NCBI RefSeq assembly: GCF_014191305.1
Contig: NZ_JACHWJ010000004.1
Location: 1 to 64,000, forward strand
DNA length: 64,000 nucleotides
Source of the DNA: Pseudoclavibacter helvolus
GTDB lineage: Bacteria; Actinomycetota; Actinomycetes; Actinomycetales; Microbacteriaceae
Direction: 5' to 3'
Positions 17,754-26,308 of the stretch are shown piece after piece (position 1 is the first letter of the stretch; every line of letters starts with the position of its first letter). The notes under the pieces were generated by a model, which was not told the DNA's origin, did no database searches, and worked only from the letters and a program-made list of their open reading frames with translations. The position numbers and the translations under genes were made by a program.

Positions 17754-17973
17754 CCGCGAGCGAGCCGCCGCCGCGTCCGGGCCGTCGCCTACGCGCCGCT
17801 GCCTATGCGCCGCCGCTGCCTACGCGCCGAGCGGGGCCAGTGTTGTGGCGTTGTGCACCCGGGGGACGCGCGGACAGCGTTTTCCCACAACCCTGTCGGC
17901 GCTGACGTCCGGCGCTGACCTTCCGCGAGGCCCTCGGGCGGCGAGGCCCTCGGGCGGCGAGCCCCGCCGGCAG

Positions 17974-18029
17974 AGAGTTGTGGCGGATCGCGCTTGGCGC
18001 GCGCGCTAACTGCATTCCGCCACAACTCT
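17974..18029. repeat. intergenic palindrome, family AGAGTTGTGGCG
   Basis: Perfect 14-bp arms AGAGTTGTGGCGGA (17974-17987) and TCCGCCACAACTCT (18016-18029) with a 28-nt loop that contains further GC complementarity. It lies between the convergent ends of the LacI and acyl-CoA ligase genes. A weaker related pair, GTTGTGG (17842-17848) and CCACAAC (17885-17891), precedes it, and a second full copy of the family is at 21.5 kb. The rest of the 305-bp gap holds only GC-rich repeats. Confidence 0.8.
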
Positions 18030-18058
18030 GCGCCTTGAGGTGAGCGCCCCGCCTCGCC

Positions 18059-19633
18059 TCAGCGGCCGCGGAGATCCTTGCGCAGGATCTTGCCAGACGT
18101 CGACTTCGGGATCACGTCGATGAACGCGACGGCCCGCACCTTCTTGTGCGGCGCGACGTGCTCGGCGACAAACGCTTCGACGCCGGACTCGTCGAGCGAC
18201 GAACCCTCGCGGCGCACGACAAACGCCTTCGGGATCTCCTGACCATCCGCATCCAGCGCCCCGACGACGGCCGAGTCGGTGATGTCGGGATGCGTGAGCA
18301 GCAGGGCTTCGAGCTCGGCGGGAGCGACCTGGTAGCCCTTGTACTTGATGAGCTCCTTGAGGCGGTCGACGATGGTGAACTCGCCGAGCGGCCCGACCGT
18401 GGCGATGTCGCCCGTGTGCAGGAAGCCGTCGTCGTCGATGGCCTCGTGGGTCGCGTCGTCGCGTCCGAGGTAGCCGAGCATAATCTGGGGGCCGCGCACC
18501 CAGATCTCGCCTGGCTCACTCTGCGCGCCTTCGACAGCGTCGATCTCCTCGCCCGTCTCGGTCGAGACGAGCTTCACTTCGGTGTTGGCGATCGGCACGC
18601 CGACCGAGCCGAGCGGCATGCCGTTCTCTTCGAGCGGGAGCACGTGCGTGACGGGGCTCGCCTCGCTCATCCCGTAGCCCTGACGCGTGCGGGTTCCGAG
18701 CCGGTCGGCGACCGCCTTCATGAGGGTAGAGTCGATGGGCGCTGCGCCGGAGAAGACCGTCCGCACGCTCGTCAGGTCGAAGGTGTCGATAAGCGGATGC
18801 TTCGCGAGCGCGACGGCGATGGGCGGCGCGATGAACAGGTACGTGCATCCATGGGTCTCGATGATGCGGAGGAACTCCCCGAGGTCGAACTTCGGCATGG
18901 TCACGAGGCGGGCGCGCTTCTTGATGGCGATGTTCAGCAGCACGGTCATGCCGTAGATGTGGAAGAAGGGGAGGAGGGCCAGCACGACGTCGTCGTCCTC
19001 GACGTCGAGCACCGGGTAGGTCTGGACGACGTTCGCGACGAGGTTGGTGTGGCTGAGCTTCACGCCCTTGGGTTTGCCGGTTGTGCCGGAGGAGTAGGGG
19101 AGGACGGCGACGTGGGTGGCCGGGTCGAAGCTTACGTCTGGCGCGGGGAGGCCCGCACCGAGGAGCTCGCGGAGGTTGTGGTACCCGTCGGCGCCGTCGA
19201 GGACGATGATGGCGTCCTGCTCGAGGCCCGCCGCTATCGCGCCTTCGTGGGCCTGCGCGAGCAGCGGGCTCACCGTGAAGAGCAGCTTCGCGCCGGAGTC
19301 TCGGAGCTGCGTCTCGATCTCCTCCGCGGTGTAGAGCCCGTTGATGGTCGTGGCGGTTGCGCCGGAGCGGAGGATGCCGTGGAACACCGACGCGAACGCG
19401 GGAACGTTCGGACAGTGCAGCGCGACCACGTCGCCGATTCCAAGTCCGCCGCCTGCCAGTGCCCCTGCGATGAGCTCGATCTGCTGCTTGAGCGCGCCGA
19501 AGGTCGTCTCGGCGCCGCTTGTGCCGTCGACGATGGCGGTCCGGGCGGCATCCGCTTCGCTCAGCTCGGCGAAGAGGAAGTCGAAGACCGAGACGTTTGG
19601 GATCTGCTCGTCCGGGTAGGGGCTCTTGAACAC
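18059..19633 (-). CDS. AMP-dependent acyl/aryl-CoA ligase (4-coumarate-CoA ligase-like)
   Basis: Activates a carboxylic acid to its CoA thioester via an acyl-adenylate, 524 aa. The ATP loop SSGTTGKPKG is at 181-190, with YGMSEASPV, GEIWVRGPQIMLGYL, LHTGDIA and DRLKELIKYKGYQV further on, and the C-terminal catalytic Lys is in PKSTSGKILRKDL (about 515). GTG 19633 is preferred because AAGGAG is 6 bp upstream on the minus strand; the frame is open to 19744. The domain pattern is nearest to 4-coumarate-CoA ligases, but the substrate could be a fatty or other aromatic acid. A small GCGGATGC/GCATCCGC hairpin lies upstream at 19701-19723. Confidence 0.9.
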   Translation of the reverse strand: MFKSPYPDEQIPNVSVFDFLFAELSEADAARTAIVDGTSGAETTFGALKQQIELIAGALAGGGLGIGDVVALHCPNVPAFASVFHGILRSGATATTINGLYTAEEIETQLRDSGAKLLFTVSPLLAQAHEGAIAAGLEQDAIIVLDGADGYHNLRELLGAGLPAPDVSFDPATHVAVLPYSSGTTGKPKGVKLSHTNLVANVVQTYPVLDVEDDDVVLALLPFFHIYGMTVLLNIAIKKRARLVTMPKFDLGEFLRIIETHGCTYLFIAPPIAVALAKHPLIDTFDLTSVRTVFSGAAPIDSTLMKAVADRLGTRTRQGYGMSEASPVTHVLPLEENGMPLGSVGVPIANTEVKLVSTETGEEIDAVEGAQSEPGEIWVRGPQIMLGYLGRDDATHEAIDDDGFLHTGDIATVGPLGEFTIVDRLKELIKYKGYQVAPAELEALLLTHPDITDSAVVGALDADGQEIPKAFVVRREGSSLDESGVEAFVAEHVAPHKKVRAVAFIDVIPKSTSGKILRKDLRGR

Positions 19634-19810
19634 GGCGATCTCCTTTGATCGAAATGCAGGCGGCCTGGCGGTCGGGTTGTGCCCGGCCTGGCCGCGTCTG
19701 GCGGATGCACGTGTCGCATCCGCTGCCCATACTGCGCACCCCACATGGGAGTGACCTCAGCGCGGCCGCGACAGCCCCCGAACGGCGGCGCGCGTTACTC
19801 CCTGGGCGCG

Positions 19811-20233
19811 CTACTCCCGGGGCGCGACGGGCGCGACGGCGGCGACCGCCTCGATCTCGACGAGCTGGTCGTCGTAGCCGAGGACGGTGACGCCGAGGAG
19901 CGTGCTCGGCACGTCGTGGTCGCCGAAGGCGTCGCGGATGACCTCCCACGCGGTGACAAGGTCGGCCTGGGAAGTGGATGCGACGAGCACGCGAGTGCTC
20001 GCGACGTCCTCGAGGCGAGCCCCGGCCTCGGCGAGGGCGACGCGCAGGTTCTCGACGCACTTCGCCGCCTGCCCCGCGTAGTCGCCGACCGCGGCGGTTG
20101 TGCCGTCGTCGTTGAGCGGGCACGCGCCCGCGGGGAAGACGAGGCGCGCACCCGGCACGACGGTGGAGGCGTAGGCGTATTCAGCGGTGTCGCTGAGTGT
20201 GCTCGCGCGGATGAGGGAGACAAATCCGGACAT
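19811..20233 (-). CDS. RidA/YjgF/YER057c/UK114 family protein
   Basis: Small protein of 140 aa, the usual RidA length, with the family core IRASTLSDTAEYAYAS near the start and GDYAGQAAKCVENLRVALAEAG in the middle. True RidA proteins hydrolyse reactive enamine/imine intermediates of amino-acid metabolism using an Arg near residue 105; here the equivalent stretch reads DVASTRVLVAS and the later ALVEIEAVAAV, so the subfamily and activity are uncertain. An AGGAGG site precedes the ATG. It is upstream of the CoA ligase on the same strand, separated by 177 bp. Confidence 0.87.
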   Translation of the reverse strand: MSGFVSLIRASTLSDTAEYAYASTVVPGARLVFPAGACPLNDDGTTAAVGDYAGQAAKCVENLRVALAEAGARLEDVASTRVLVASTSQADLVTAWEVIRDAFGDHDVPSTLLGVTVLGYDDQLVEIEAVAAVAPVAPRE

Positions 20234-20272
20234 GGGACCTCCTAGTTGAAGTTCGGGGAGCGGATGCGGGAG

Positions 20273-21349
20273 CTACGCCGGCGAGGCCGGCGTGACGGAT
20301 GCCTGGCGCCCCGCGAACCTTGGCAGCACGAAGAGCGCATCCACGACCCGGAAGCGGCGCAACCAGCAGGCGAGGAAGGCGACCGCGAGGGCACCGAAGA
20401 AGCAAGCAGGCAGGGAGATGTTGGGGTTCGTGACGCCGAGGTTGATGAGGATGTTCGTGATCCACACCTGCGTCGGGAAGTGCACGAGGTAGAACACGAC
20501 CGAGTTTCTGCCGATGTACTGCAGCCATCTCGCGCGGTCGTGGCTCTGCGCCTCATGCGCGCCGGTGACTCGGCGCACGGCCATTACCGTTCCCGCGATG
20601 CCGGCGATGACGACGGGCAGCAGCTCGAGGCGGTGCGCGTCGAAGCCGGCCGTCATGGCGTTCGTGTAGCCGCGATTCCCGGCGATGATGAACGCCCCGA
20701 AGCCAGTCGCGACGGCCAGGCACACCCACATGAGCGTTCGCGTCTCGAAGCGCGACAGGCGAGAGCCGAGCCGCACGCACAGGTGGCCGGCGAAGAAGAA
20801 GCCGCCGTAGTAGCAGAGGTTCGAGAAGTCGCCGTCGGGGATCGGCCAGCTCGCGAGCCACAGCGCGGCCGGCACAACCGCGAACCATGTGCCCGGGATG
20901 CGCGCGAGCAGGGGAGCGGCCGCGTAGTAGGCGGCGAGGAAGAAGATGAACCACAGCCAGTTGTTCGGGATCCAGAAGAACGGGTCGCGCAGGTCGGTGT
21001 ACCCCTCGGTGAGCATCCCGATGACCATCCATACGAGGTACGGCCAGATGAGAGTGCGCACCTTGTTCCAGTAGTAGGTGCCTGGCGGCTTCGCGAGTGA
21101 GCGCGTCAGCAGCACGCCGGAGAGCAGGAACAGGAGGCTCATGCGGTAAGGCGCGAAGAACGAGTTGACGTCGTTGACGACGTGCCCGGAGGTGATGCCC
21201 GCGAACATCCAGGGGATCGCGGTCGCGTGCAGCAGCACGACGAGCAGGATCGCGCCGCCGCGAATGAGGTCCATCCAACGGGCCCGGGATGCGCCGCTCG
21301 GGGTGCGGCTGCCTTCGGGGGGCTTGGACTGCGAGGAGGGTGGAGTCAT
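20273..21349 (-). CDS. acyltransferase 3 family membrane protein
   Basis: Integral membrane O-acyltransferase of the OafA/OatA class, 358 aa with about ten hydrophobic segments, expected to transfer acyl groups to surface sugars. The family start is RWMDLIRGGAILLVVLLHA, with the conserved His in VVLLHATAIP, and a late QYIGRNSVVFYLVHFP. ATG 21349 (MTPPSSQSK) is chosen; the upstream open frame runs into the palindrome at 21.5 kb and does not resemble the family. Two paralogs with the same NSVVFYLVHYP-type motif lie at 52.5-54.7 kb. Confidence 0.88.
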   Translation of the reverse strand: MTPPSSQSKPPEGSRTPSGASRARWMDLIRGGAILLVVLLHATAIPWMFAGITSGHVVNDVNSFFAPYRMSLLFLLSGVLLTRSLAKPPGTYYWNKVRTLIWPYLVWMVIGMLTEGYTDLRDPFFWIPNNWLWFIFFLAAYYAAAPLLARIPGTWFAVVPAALWLASWPIPDGDFSNLCYYGGFFFAGHLCVRLGSRLSRFETRTLMWVCLAVATGFGAFIIAGNRGYTNAMTAGFDAHRLELLPVVIAGIAGTVMAVRRVTGAHEAQSHDRARWLQYIGRNSVVFYLVHFPTQVWITNILINLGVTNPNISLPACFFGALAVAFLACWLRRFRVVDALFVLPRFAGRQASVTPASPA

Positions 21350-21528
21350 TGCGGATGCGCGTCTGGTTGGGATCTGCCCAGGCGCGACGGCGGCGCCTCG
21401 GCAGTGTCCGACCCTACGCGACTCCCGGCGCTCGGCGTCCCGCCTCGCCATGTTCCGCGAAGGTGAGGCGCCCGCCCGCCCCCGCCCGCCCCGCATCCGC
21501 CCGCCCCGCCCCCGCATCCACCGCGCAC

Positions 21529-21584
21529 AGAGTTGTGGCGTGTTGCGCTTCCCGTTCGGGACAACAGCAACACGCCACAACTCT
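21529..21584. repeat. intergenic palindrome, family AGAGTTGTGGCG (second copy)
   Basis: Perfect 18-bp arms AGAGTTGTGGCGTGTTGC (21529-21546) and GCAACACGCCACAACTCT (21567-21584) with a 20-nt loop. The first 12 bases of the arm are identical to the copy at 17974. It sits 59 bp before the point where the oleate hydratase remnant begins. The rest of the 21350-21642 gap is C-rich, low-complexity DNA without a gene. Confidence 0.85.
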
Positions 21585-21642
21585 GCGGGCCTGCGGGCCT
21601 GCGGGCCTCCGGGCGCCAGCCGGGCGACGGCGCCGGACTTAG

Positions 21643-22506
21643 CCCGCGCCCATCGTCACCGACCGCGGCGGCGCCTGGTCGCTGTGGAAGAACCTCGCAG
21701 CCCAGGACCCGGCGTTCGGACGCCCGGAGAAGTTCTGCGAGAACATCCCGGAGGCCAACTGGACGATCTCGGCCACCGTCACCCTCACCGACGACAAGAT
21801 CGTCCCGTACATCCAGAAGATCACGGGCCGCGACCCCCGCGACGGGAAGATCGTCACGGGCGGACCCTGCAACTTCAAGGACTCGTCGTGGCTCTACGGC
21901 TACACCATGAGCCGCCAGCCGCACTTCGAGGCGCAGGACCCTCAGAAGGAGCTTGTTGTCTGGCTCTACGGCCTGTTCTCCGACAAGGAAGGCGACTACA
22001 TCAAGAAGACGATCCGCGAGTGCTCCGGGTGGGAGCTCACCGCCGAGTGGCTCTACCACATGGGCGTTCCGGTCGACCAGATCGACGACCTCGCCAAGAA
22101 CTCCGCGAGCACCCTGCCATGCAACATGCCGTACATCACGTCGTACTTCATGCCGCGCGCTGCCGGCGACCGCCCGCTCGTCGTGCCGGAGGGGTCGAAG
22201 AACCTCGCGTTCCTCGGCAACTTCGCCGAGACCGAGCGCGACACCGTCTTCACGACCGAGTACTCAGTGCGCACCGCCATGGAGGCCGTCTACACGCTCC
22301 TCGAGATCGACCGCGGAGTGCCAGAGGTGTTCGCGTCGTCGTTTGACGTGCGGACCCTCCTCAGCGCCGTCTACTACCTCAATGACCGCAAGAAGTTGCA
22401 CGAGGTGAAGCTGCCGTTCGCGGCGCGCGTGCTCGAGAAGGCCGCACTCGCGAAGGTCAAGGGCACGTACGTGGAGGAGCTCCTGCAGGACGCGAAGCTT
22501 ATCTAG
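21643..22506 (+). pseudogene. 5'-truncated oleate hydratase remnant
   Basis: The frame 21643-22506 encodes about 287 residues matching the C-terminal half of oleate hydratases (flavin enzymes that add water to oleate; formerly myosin-cross-reactive antigens). Recognisable pieces are GGAWSLWKNLAAQDP, PEKFCENIPEANWTISATV, KDSSWLYGYTMSRQPHF, NMPYITSYFMPRAAGDRP and FTTEYSVRTAMEAVYTLLE. Full proteins are near 590-640 aa, and here the FAD-binding N-terminal half is absent: an in-frame TAG at 21640-21642 precedes the homologous region and no suitable start exists. An internal ATG at 21907 would give only 199 aa. I judge it a non-functional remnant. Confidence 0.88.
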
Positions 22507-22520
22507 GCGCCCGTCTCTCG

Positions 22521-22629
22521 CCATCGCTGCCAGTCAAGTTGCCCTCTGAGAGGTGGGCAGAAGGGGTAAATGACTGGCAGCGATTGGCGGGTGGGGCTCT
22601 CGAAGCGGTCACTTGACTGGCAGCGATGG
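22521..22629. repeat. intergenic palindrome array, family ATCGCTGCCAGTCA
   Basis: Three copies of one arm word: CCATCGCTGCCAGTCAAGT at 22521-22539, the reverse complement core TGACTGGCAGCGAT at 22571-22584, and ACTTGACTGGCAGCGATGG at 22611-22629, which is the perfect 19-bp complement of the first. Alternative hairpins (first with second, or first with third) are possible. The same word forms the palindrome at 3753. It lies after the oleate hydratase remnant and before the next gene. Confidence 0.85.
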
Positions 22630-22670
22630 TTGCTTCGCTGGGTAGGGTGAGCGCAACGAGGGGATGCGAC

Positions 22671-23426
22671 GTGGGATCACTTGCGCAAGTTTCAGAGGCC
22701 GTCGGCACGAGCACACGTGCACGACTCGAGGAGACGCTCGCGCGGCGTGCCGAGCTGCTCGGCGGCGGGGATGCGCGTGACGGGGCGAACGGGCTGGCTG
22801 GCACCGCCGCATCCGCCGCATCCGCTACAGATGCACCCGAGGCGGCGACCGACCGGGATGACGCCAGGCACGACTGGGTCGCGCAGCCCATGCATGCGGA
22901 CGCGGCCATCCGGGCGCAGACCGGCCAGGGCTGGGATGACTGGATCGACGCGATCGATGCCGGTGTTGGCCGCGGCGCCACGCATCCGCAGATCGTCGAG
23001 TGGGTCATGGCCAACTCGGCGCAGAACGGCTGGTGGAGCCAGGGCATCGCCGTCAGCTTCGAGCGCATGACGGGCAGGCGCCTCGCAGGACAGATGCCGG
23101 ACGGGACGTTCACGGCCAACCGCACGCGGACGCTCGCCGTCGACCGGGAGGTGCTGCGCGAGCTCATCGCGTCCGACGGGACGCGGGATGAGCTGCTCGG
23201 CTTCGAGACGGAGTTCCGCTCGAAGCTCGCGTCGAAGACCTACAAGGTGCTCATCGCGCGCGGCGACGAGCCAATCGGCGGCCTGCTCTTCACCTTCGAC
23301 GTAGCCAGTAGCGGCCGCACCAAGCTCGCCATCATGCACGAGAAGCTGCAGGTGCTTGACGAGATTGAGCTGTGGAAGGCGTACTGGGGTGACTGGCTCG
23401 ACGCGCTCGAGGCGGCGCTGGCGTAG
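22671..23426 (+). CDS. DUF4287-like hypothetical protein
   Basis: Soluble protein of 251 aa without signal or membrane segments. After an Ala-rich first third, the segment RAQTGQGWDDWIDAIDA and HPQIVEWVMANSAQNGWWSQGIAVSFERMTG resembles the DUF4287 small domain, and the C-terminal half (EFRSKLASKTYKVLIARGDE, then MHEKLQVLDEIELWKAYWGDWLDALE) resembles the START/SRPBCC-like domain often joined to it. Function unknown. GTG 22671 is preferred (GAGGGG 7 bp upstream); the alternative ATG 22626 lies inside the palindrome repeat. Confidence 0.75.
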   Translation: MGSLAQVSEAVGTSTRARLEETLARRAELLGGGDARDGANGLAGTAASAASATDAPEAATDRDDARHDWVAQPMHADAAIRAQTGQGWDDWIDAIDAGVGRGATHPQIVEWVMANSAQNGWWSQGIAVSFERMTGRRLAGQMPDGTFTANRTRTLAVDREVLRELIASDGTRDELLGFETEFRSKLASKTYKVLIARGDEPIGGLLFTFDVASSGRTKLAIMHEKLQVLDEIELWKAYWGDWLDALEAALA

Positions 23427-23434
23427 CCGTCGCT

Positions 23435-24313
23435 TCACGCCCCGAACGGGAACGGCGGCTTGTGAGCTCGGTACGACTCGATTCGGTCGGGATGCTCGCG
23501 GGCGACGAGAATGCGGCTCTCGTCTCCGGGGTTCGTGGGGTCGTAGATGACTGTGACGGTGTCCCCGGCCACGGGTAGCGAGTCCTCGTGGAACAGCCCC
23601 CACGGTGTGGTCCAACGGGTCTGCCCGTGGGGGTCGGTGAACTGGATCGTCCAGCGGCTGATGACGCGACTGCTCTCGCGGGGACGCTCGACGCCCTGCG
23701 TCACGAATCCGGTTGTTCGCGTGCCGGTCGCGAGGGCCGACGCGAACCTGGCCTCGGCACGGCGGCTGCGGTTGGCGCGGGCGAAGCGCCGCCAGACGGA
23801 CACCGCGAGGCCCAGCGTGAGCAGCGAGGGGAGCACCCAGGGCAGCACCGTGATGGCCCAGGGGGTTTCCTCGACGACCGGAGTCCCGTCGCCGTTCGAC
23901 AAGAGCGGGCCCACGTTGATTGTGGTGAGCAGGAGCAGGGCAGCAAGCGAACCCCACGCGCCCACGGCGGCACCGGCGAACCAGATCGGCTGCCCGTCGG
24001 CAAGCGCACGGGTGAAGTCTGGGGCTCCCGTGTAGGCGCGGCGGGCGAACGCCTGCGCGATGAGGAACCCGACTGACATGAAGATCCCGACCGGGATGAG
24101 GAGCGGCAGGAGGGCGACGAGCGGGAAGGTGCTGGTCTCCTCGATCCTTGCGATGAAGAACAGCGAGCTCAGCCCCACGGCCCCGAGGAAACCCCCTGCA
24201 GCCAGGCCGAAGTCCGTCAGCAACAGCGCGGCAAGGCCGCGGCCGCTGCCGACGCGTGCGGCTCGGGCGGCATCACGCTGCACGACAAGGTCAAGAGGGT
24301 TGTTGGTGCTCAT
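23435..24313 (-). CDS. DUF3592-like membrane protein, paralog 3 of 3
   Basis: 292 aa. The N-terminal two thirds contain four hydrophobic segments (for example GLAALLLTDFGLAAGGFLGA and LVALLPLLIPVGIFMSVGFL), followed by a hydrophilic C-terminal domain with TTGFVTQGVERP, TIQFTDPHGQTRW and VTVIYDPTNPGDESRILVAR. The last motif is shared with the next two genes and resembles DUF3592 domains. ATG 24313 (MSTNNPL) lies 19 bp after the previous gene on the minus strand. Function unknown; it is the last of three tandem paralogs. Confidence 0.82.
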   Translation of the reverse strand: MSTNNPLDLVVQRDAARAARVGSGRGLAALLLTDFGLAAGGFLGAVGLSSLFFIARIEETSTFPLVALLPLLIPVGIFMSVGFLIAQAFARRAYTGAPDFTRALADGQPIWFAGAAVGAWGSLAALLLLTTINVGPLLSNGDGTPVVEETPWAITVLPWVLPSLLTLGLAVSVWRRFARANRSRRAEARFASALATGTRTTGFVTQGVERPRESSRVISRWTIQFTDPHGQTRWTTPWGLFHEDSLPVAGDTVTVIYDPTNPGDESRILVAREHPDRIESYRAHKPPFPFGA

Positions 24314-24332
24314 CTTGGTCAGCTTTCCGCGA

Positions 24333-25184
24333 TCACAGGTGCCCAGTGAAGGCGCTTGGCGCATCCGGGTTGCCGCGGGCCACGAAGATGCGCGACTCGT
24401 CGCCGGGATGCGCGGGGTCGTGAAGTACGGTCACGCGCTCGCCCGTCAGCGGAGGGTTCTTGCCGCGGAACATGCCGCGGCGACGCACCCAGCGGGTGGT
24501 GCCCTGCGCATCCACGAACCGGAAGGTCCACGGCCCGGACACGAAGACGGATTCGTCGTTCATGCGGATGCCCTGCGTGACGACGCCTCCTGTCGTGACG
24601 CCACGCTGGCGGAGACGGGCGACGAACTGCTCGACCTGGTCGAGTCGCCGGAGTCTGAGGAGACGCAGCGCAGCCGCGGCCGTGGACGCTACGGACCGCA
24701 CGATGGGGACGGCGCGCGGAACCCAGTAGAGCATCCACTCCCACGTCGACCATTGGACTGCGGAACCGTCGTAGTCGAGCTTCGCGCCGATGGTCTCAGG
24801 CGCGGTCCAGAAGGGTGCGAAGGCCCACGCGCCGAGCGCGGCCCCGATCAACCAGAGTGTCGTCGGGCCGAGGCCGGTCAGGCGATGCGGGTCGCCGCTC
24901 GTCGCGTGGTTCGTGATGACGTGGCCAGCGATGGCAGCGATGCTCGCGAGCACCCCTGTCGTCATGAGCAGGTAGATCCAGACGCCGGGGGACCCGCCGA
25001 ACCCGCCACTGAGCGCCGCGTACCTGAGCTGATCCGACATGCCGCCAAGCGCGCCGACGATTGTCGCCGCCGCCGCGCCGACGATTGCGACCCCGGTCAG
25101 CAGGATCAGGATGCGCATGCCGGGGCTGCCGACTCGAGCGGCCGCCCTCGCCTCCCGCATCCGGGCCGGGTCGACGGTGCTCAT
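24333..25184 (-). CDS. DUF3592-like membrane protein, paralog 2 of 3
   Basis: 283 aa with the same plan: start MSTVDPARMREARAAARVGS, about four membrane segments, then a soluble tail with GVVTQGIRMNDES, FRFVDAQGTTRWVRR and VTVLHDPAHPGDESRIFVAR. It overlaps the upstream paralog by 4 bp (TCAT on the plus strand) and is 19 bp from the downstream one, so the three form one operon. The charged motif DPxNPGDxSRI in all three suggests a conserved functional surface; no enzymatic residues are evident. Confidence 0.83.
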   Translation of the reverse strand: MSTVDPARMREARAAARVGSPGMRILILLTGVAIVGAAAATIVGALGGMSDQLRYAALSGGFGGSPGVWIYLLMTTGVLASIAAIAGHVITNHATSGDPHRLTGLGPTTLWLIGAALGAWAFAPFWTAPETIGAKLDYDGSAVQWSTWEWMLYWVPRAVPIVRSVASTAAAALRLLRLRRLDQVEQFVARLRQRGVTTGGVVTQGIRMNDESVFVSGPWTFRFVDAQGTTRWVRRRGMFRGKNPPLTGERVTVLHDPAHPGDESRIFVARGNPDAPSAFTGHL

Positions 25185-26026
25185 GCGTAGTCCTCCGCCC
25201 GACCCGGCGACGACCGCGACACGAAAATCCGCGACGTGTCACCCGGGTTCGCGGCGTCGAACAGTACCCACACGCGCTGGCCCGGCTTCGGGGCGGTATG
25301 CCAGTCCACGGTGCTGGTGCGCTTCACCCAGCGCTGCACGCCCTGCGCGTCGGTGAACGTGAAGCGCCACGACGCGATCGTGCGCGTCCCCGGGGAGATC
25401 GCGACGCCCTCGGTGACCGTGCCGGCTACTGGGCGGCCCGCCGCGAGCATCCGCCGCACCGAATCGCCTCGCCGCGAGGATCGAAGCCGGAGCAACGTGC
25501 ACGTCACAAACGCGGCAACGGTGAGCAGCGCTGCGAGTGCCGGTAACCACACCGGGAGCCAGTAGGACACCCAGGCGCTGGACGACCAGGATGTGACGGT
25601 CTCGAAGTGCTCGTTGCGCGTGTACCCGACGTGCTGCGGCTGCGACCACAGGCCGGTGAAGGCGAGCAGCCCGATTGTGGTGCCCGCAAGAGTGATCGTG
25701 AACGGGTCGACCGGCGGGAGCGGCTGCGCGGTGCCGATGAGTCTCGCGTAGACGAAGAAGTAGAGCGGCAGCGCGCCGAAGAGCAGCAGAAACGCCGCGG
25801 GGAGCGCGTACCAGGCTTCGTTGATCCACGGCTCGGCGTCCCAGTCGCGGATCCCCAAGGCCATCTGGCGACCCGAGTTCCGCTCGGCGATGACGCCGAA
25901 ACCGAGGCCGGCGCCCAGGCCGAAGAGCAGGATGCCGACGCCCCACAGCTGCGCGAGCGCGCGGGGGCTGCCAACGAGGTGCTCCGCTCGCGCTTGCCGT
26001 GCTTGGACCGGGTCGATGGTGCTCAT
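25181..26026 (-). CDS. DUF3592-like membrane protein, paralog 1 of 3
   Basis: First gene of the three-paralog operon, 281 aa. Start MSTIDPVQARQARAEHLVGS closely matches paralog 2. Hydrophobic segments (LAQLWGVGILLFGLGAGLGF and AFLLLFGALPLYFFVYARL among others) precede the soluble tail with AGTVTEGVAISPG, FTFTDAQGVQRWVKR and VWVLFDAANPGDTSRIFVSR. ATG 26026 is chosen because it aligns with the start of paralog 2; the upstream open frame to 26191 passes through the palindrome region. Function unknown. Confidence 0.83.
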   Translation of the reverse strand: MSTIDPVQARQARAEHLVGSPRALAQLWGVGILLFGLGAGLGFGVIAERNSGRQMALGIRDWDAEPWINEAWYALPAAFLLLFGALPLYFFVYARLIGTAQPLPPVDPFTITLAGTTIGLLAFTGLWSQPQHVGYTRNEHFETVTSWSSSAWVSYWLPVWLPALAALLTVAAFVTCTLLRLRSSRRGDSVRRMLAAGRPVAGTVTEGVAISPGTRTIASWRFTFTDAQGVQRWVKRTSTVDWHTAPKPGQRVWVLFDAANPGDTSRIFVSRSSPGRAEDYA

Positions 26027-26076
26027 GGCTGGATAGTGGCAGGCGGATGCGCGCGGCGACAGTCCCGGATGCTTCG

Positions 26077-26127
26077 ACTTCGCCGCGCAGGTGCCCGGCA
26101 GGGGGAGATGTCGAAGTCGTCGCATCC
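26077..26127. repeat. intergenic hairpin, family GGATGC..CGACTTC
   Basis: Arms GGATGCTTCGACTTC (26077-26091) and GAAGTCGTCGCATCC (26113-26127) pair over 13 positions with a two-base internal mismatch and a GC-rich loop. It lies in the gap between the end of the uracil-type permease gene and the start of the DUF3592 operon, both on the minus strand, directly before a second hairpin. Confidence 0.7.
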
Positions 26128-26146
26128 CCGGTCTGAACTCGAAAGC

Positions 26147-26189
26147 GGACTTGTGGTCGTCAAACTTCGAGTTTGACGACCACAAGTCC
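26147..26189. repeat. perfect 20-bp-arm palindrome with 3-nt loop
   Basis: Arms 26147-26166 (starting GGACTTGTGGTCGTC) and 26170-26189 (ending GACGACCACAAGTCC) are exactly complementary over 20 bp around a TCG loop, and pairing continues after one mismatch through AAAG/CTTT. This is the most perfect palindrome in the window. It could act as a terminator for the permease on the minus strand, but there is no T-run and its sequence belongs to the pattern of intergenic palindromes here. Confidence 0.9.
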
Positions 26190-26308
26190 ACTTTGGAGAC
26201 TGCGGCGTAGGTGGGGAGCGGGGTTGAGGTCGTTACGGGGCGGGATGCGCGACTGGGCCCGGATGTGTCGCCTGGCCCGGGATGCGCGGCTTGGGATGCG
26301 CGCGGCGG

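Noticed and set aside
21907-22506. The 199-codon frame as an intact gene
   Set aside because: It is the C-terminal part of oleate hydratase; homology continues upstream in the same frame to 21643, then meets a stop.
3753-22629. Palindrome words as CRISPR repeats
   Set aside because: Copies are few, far apart, inverted rather than direct, and without regular spacers.
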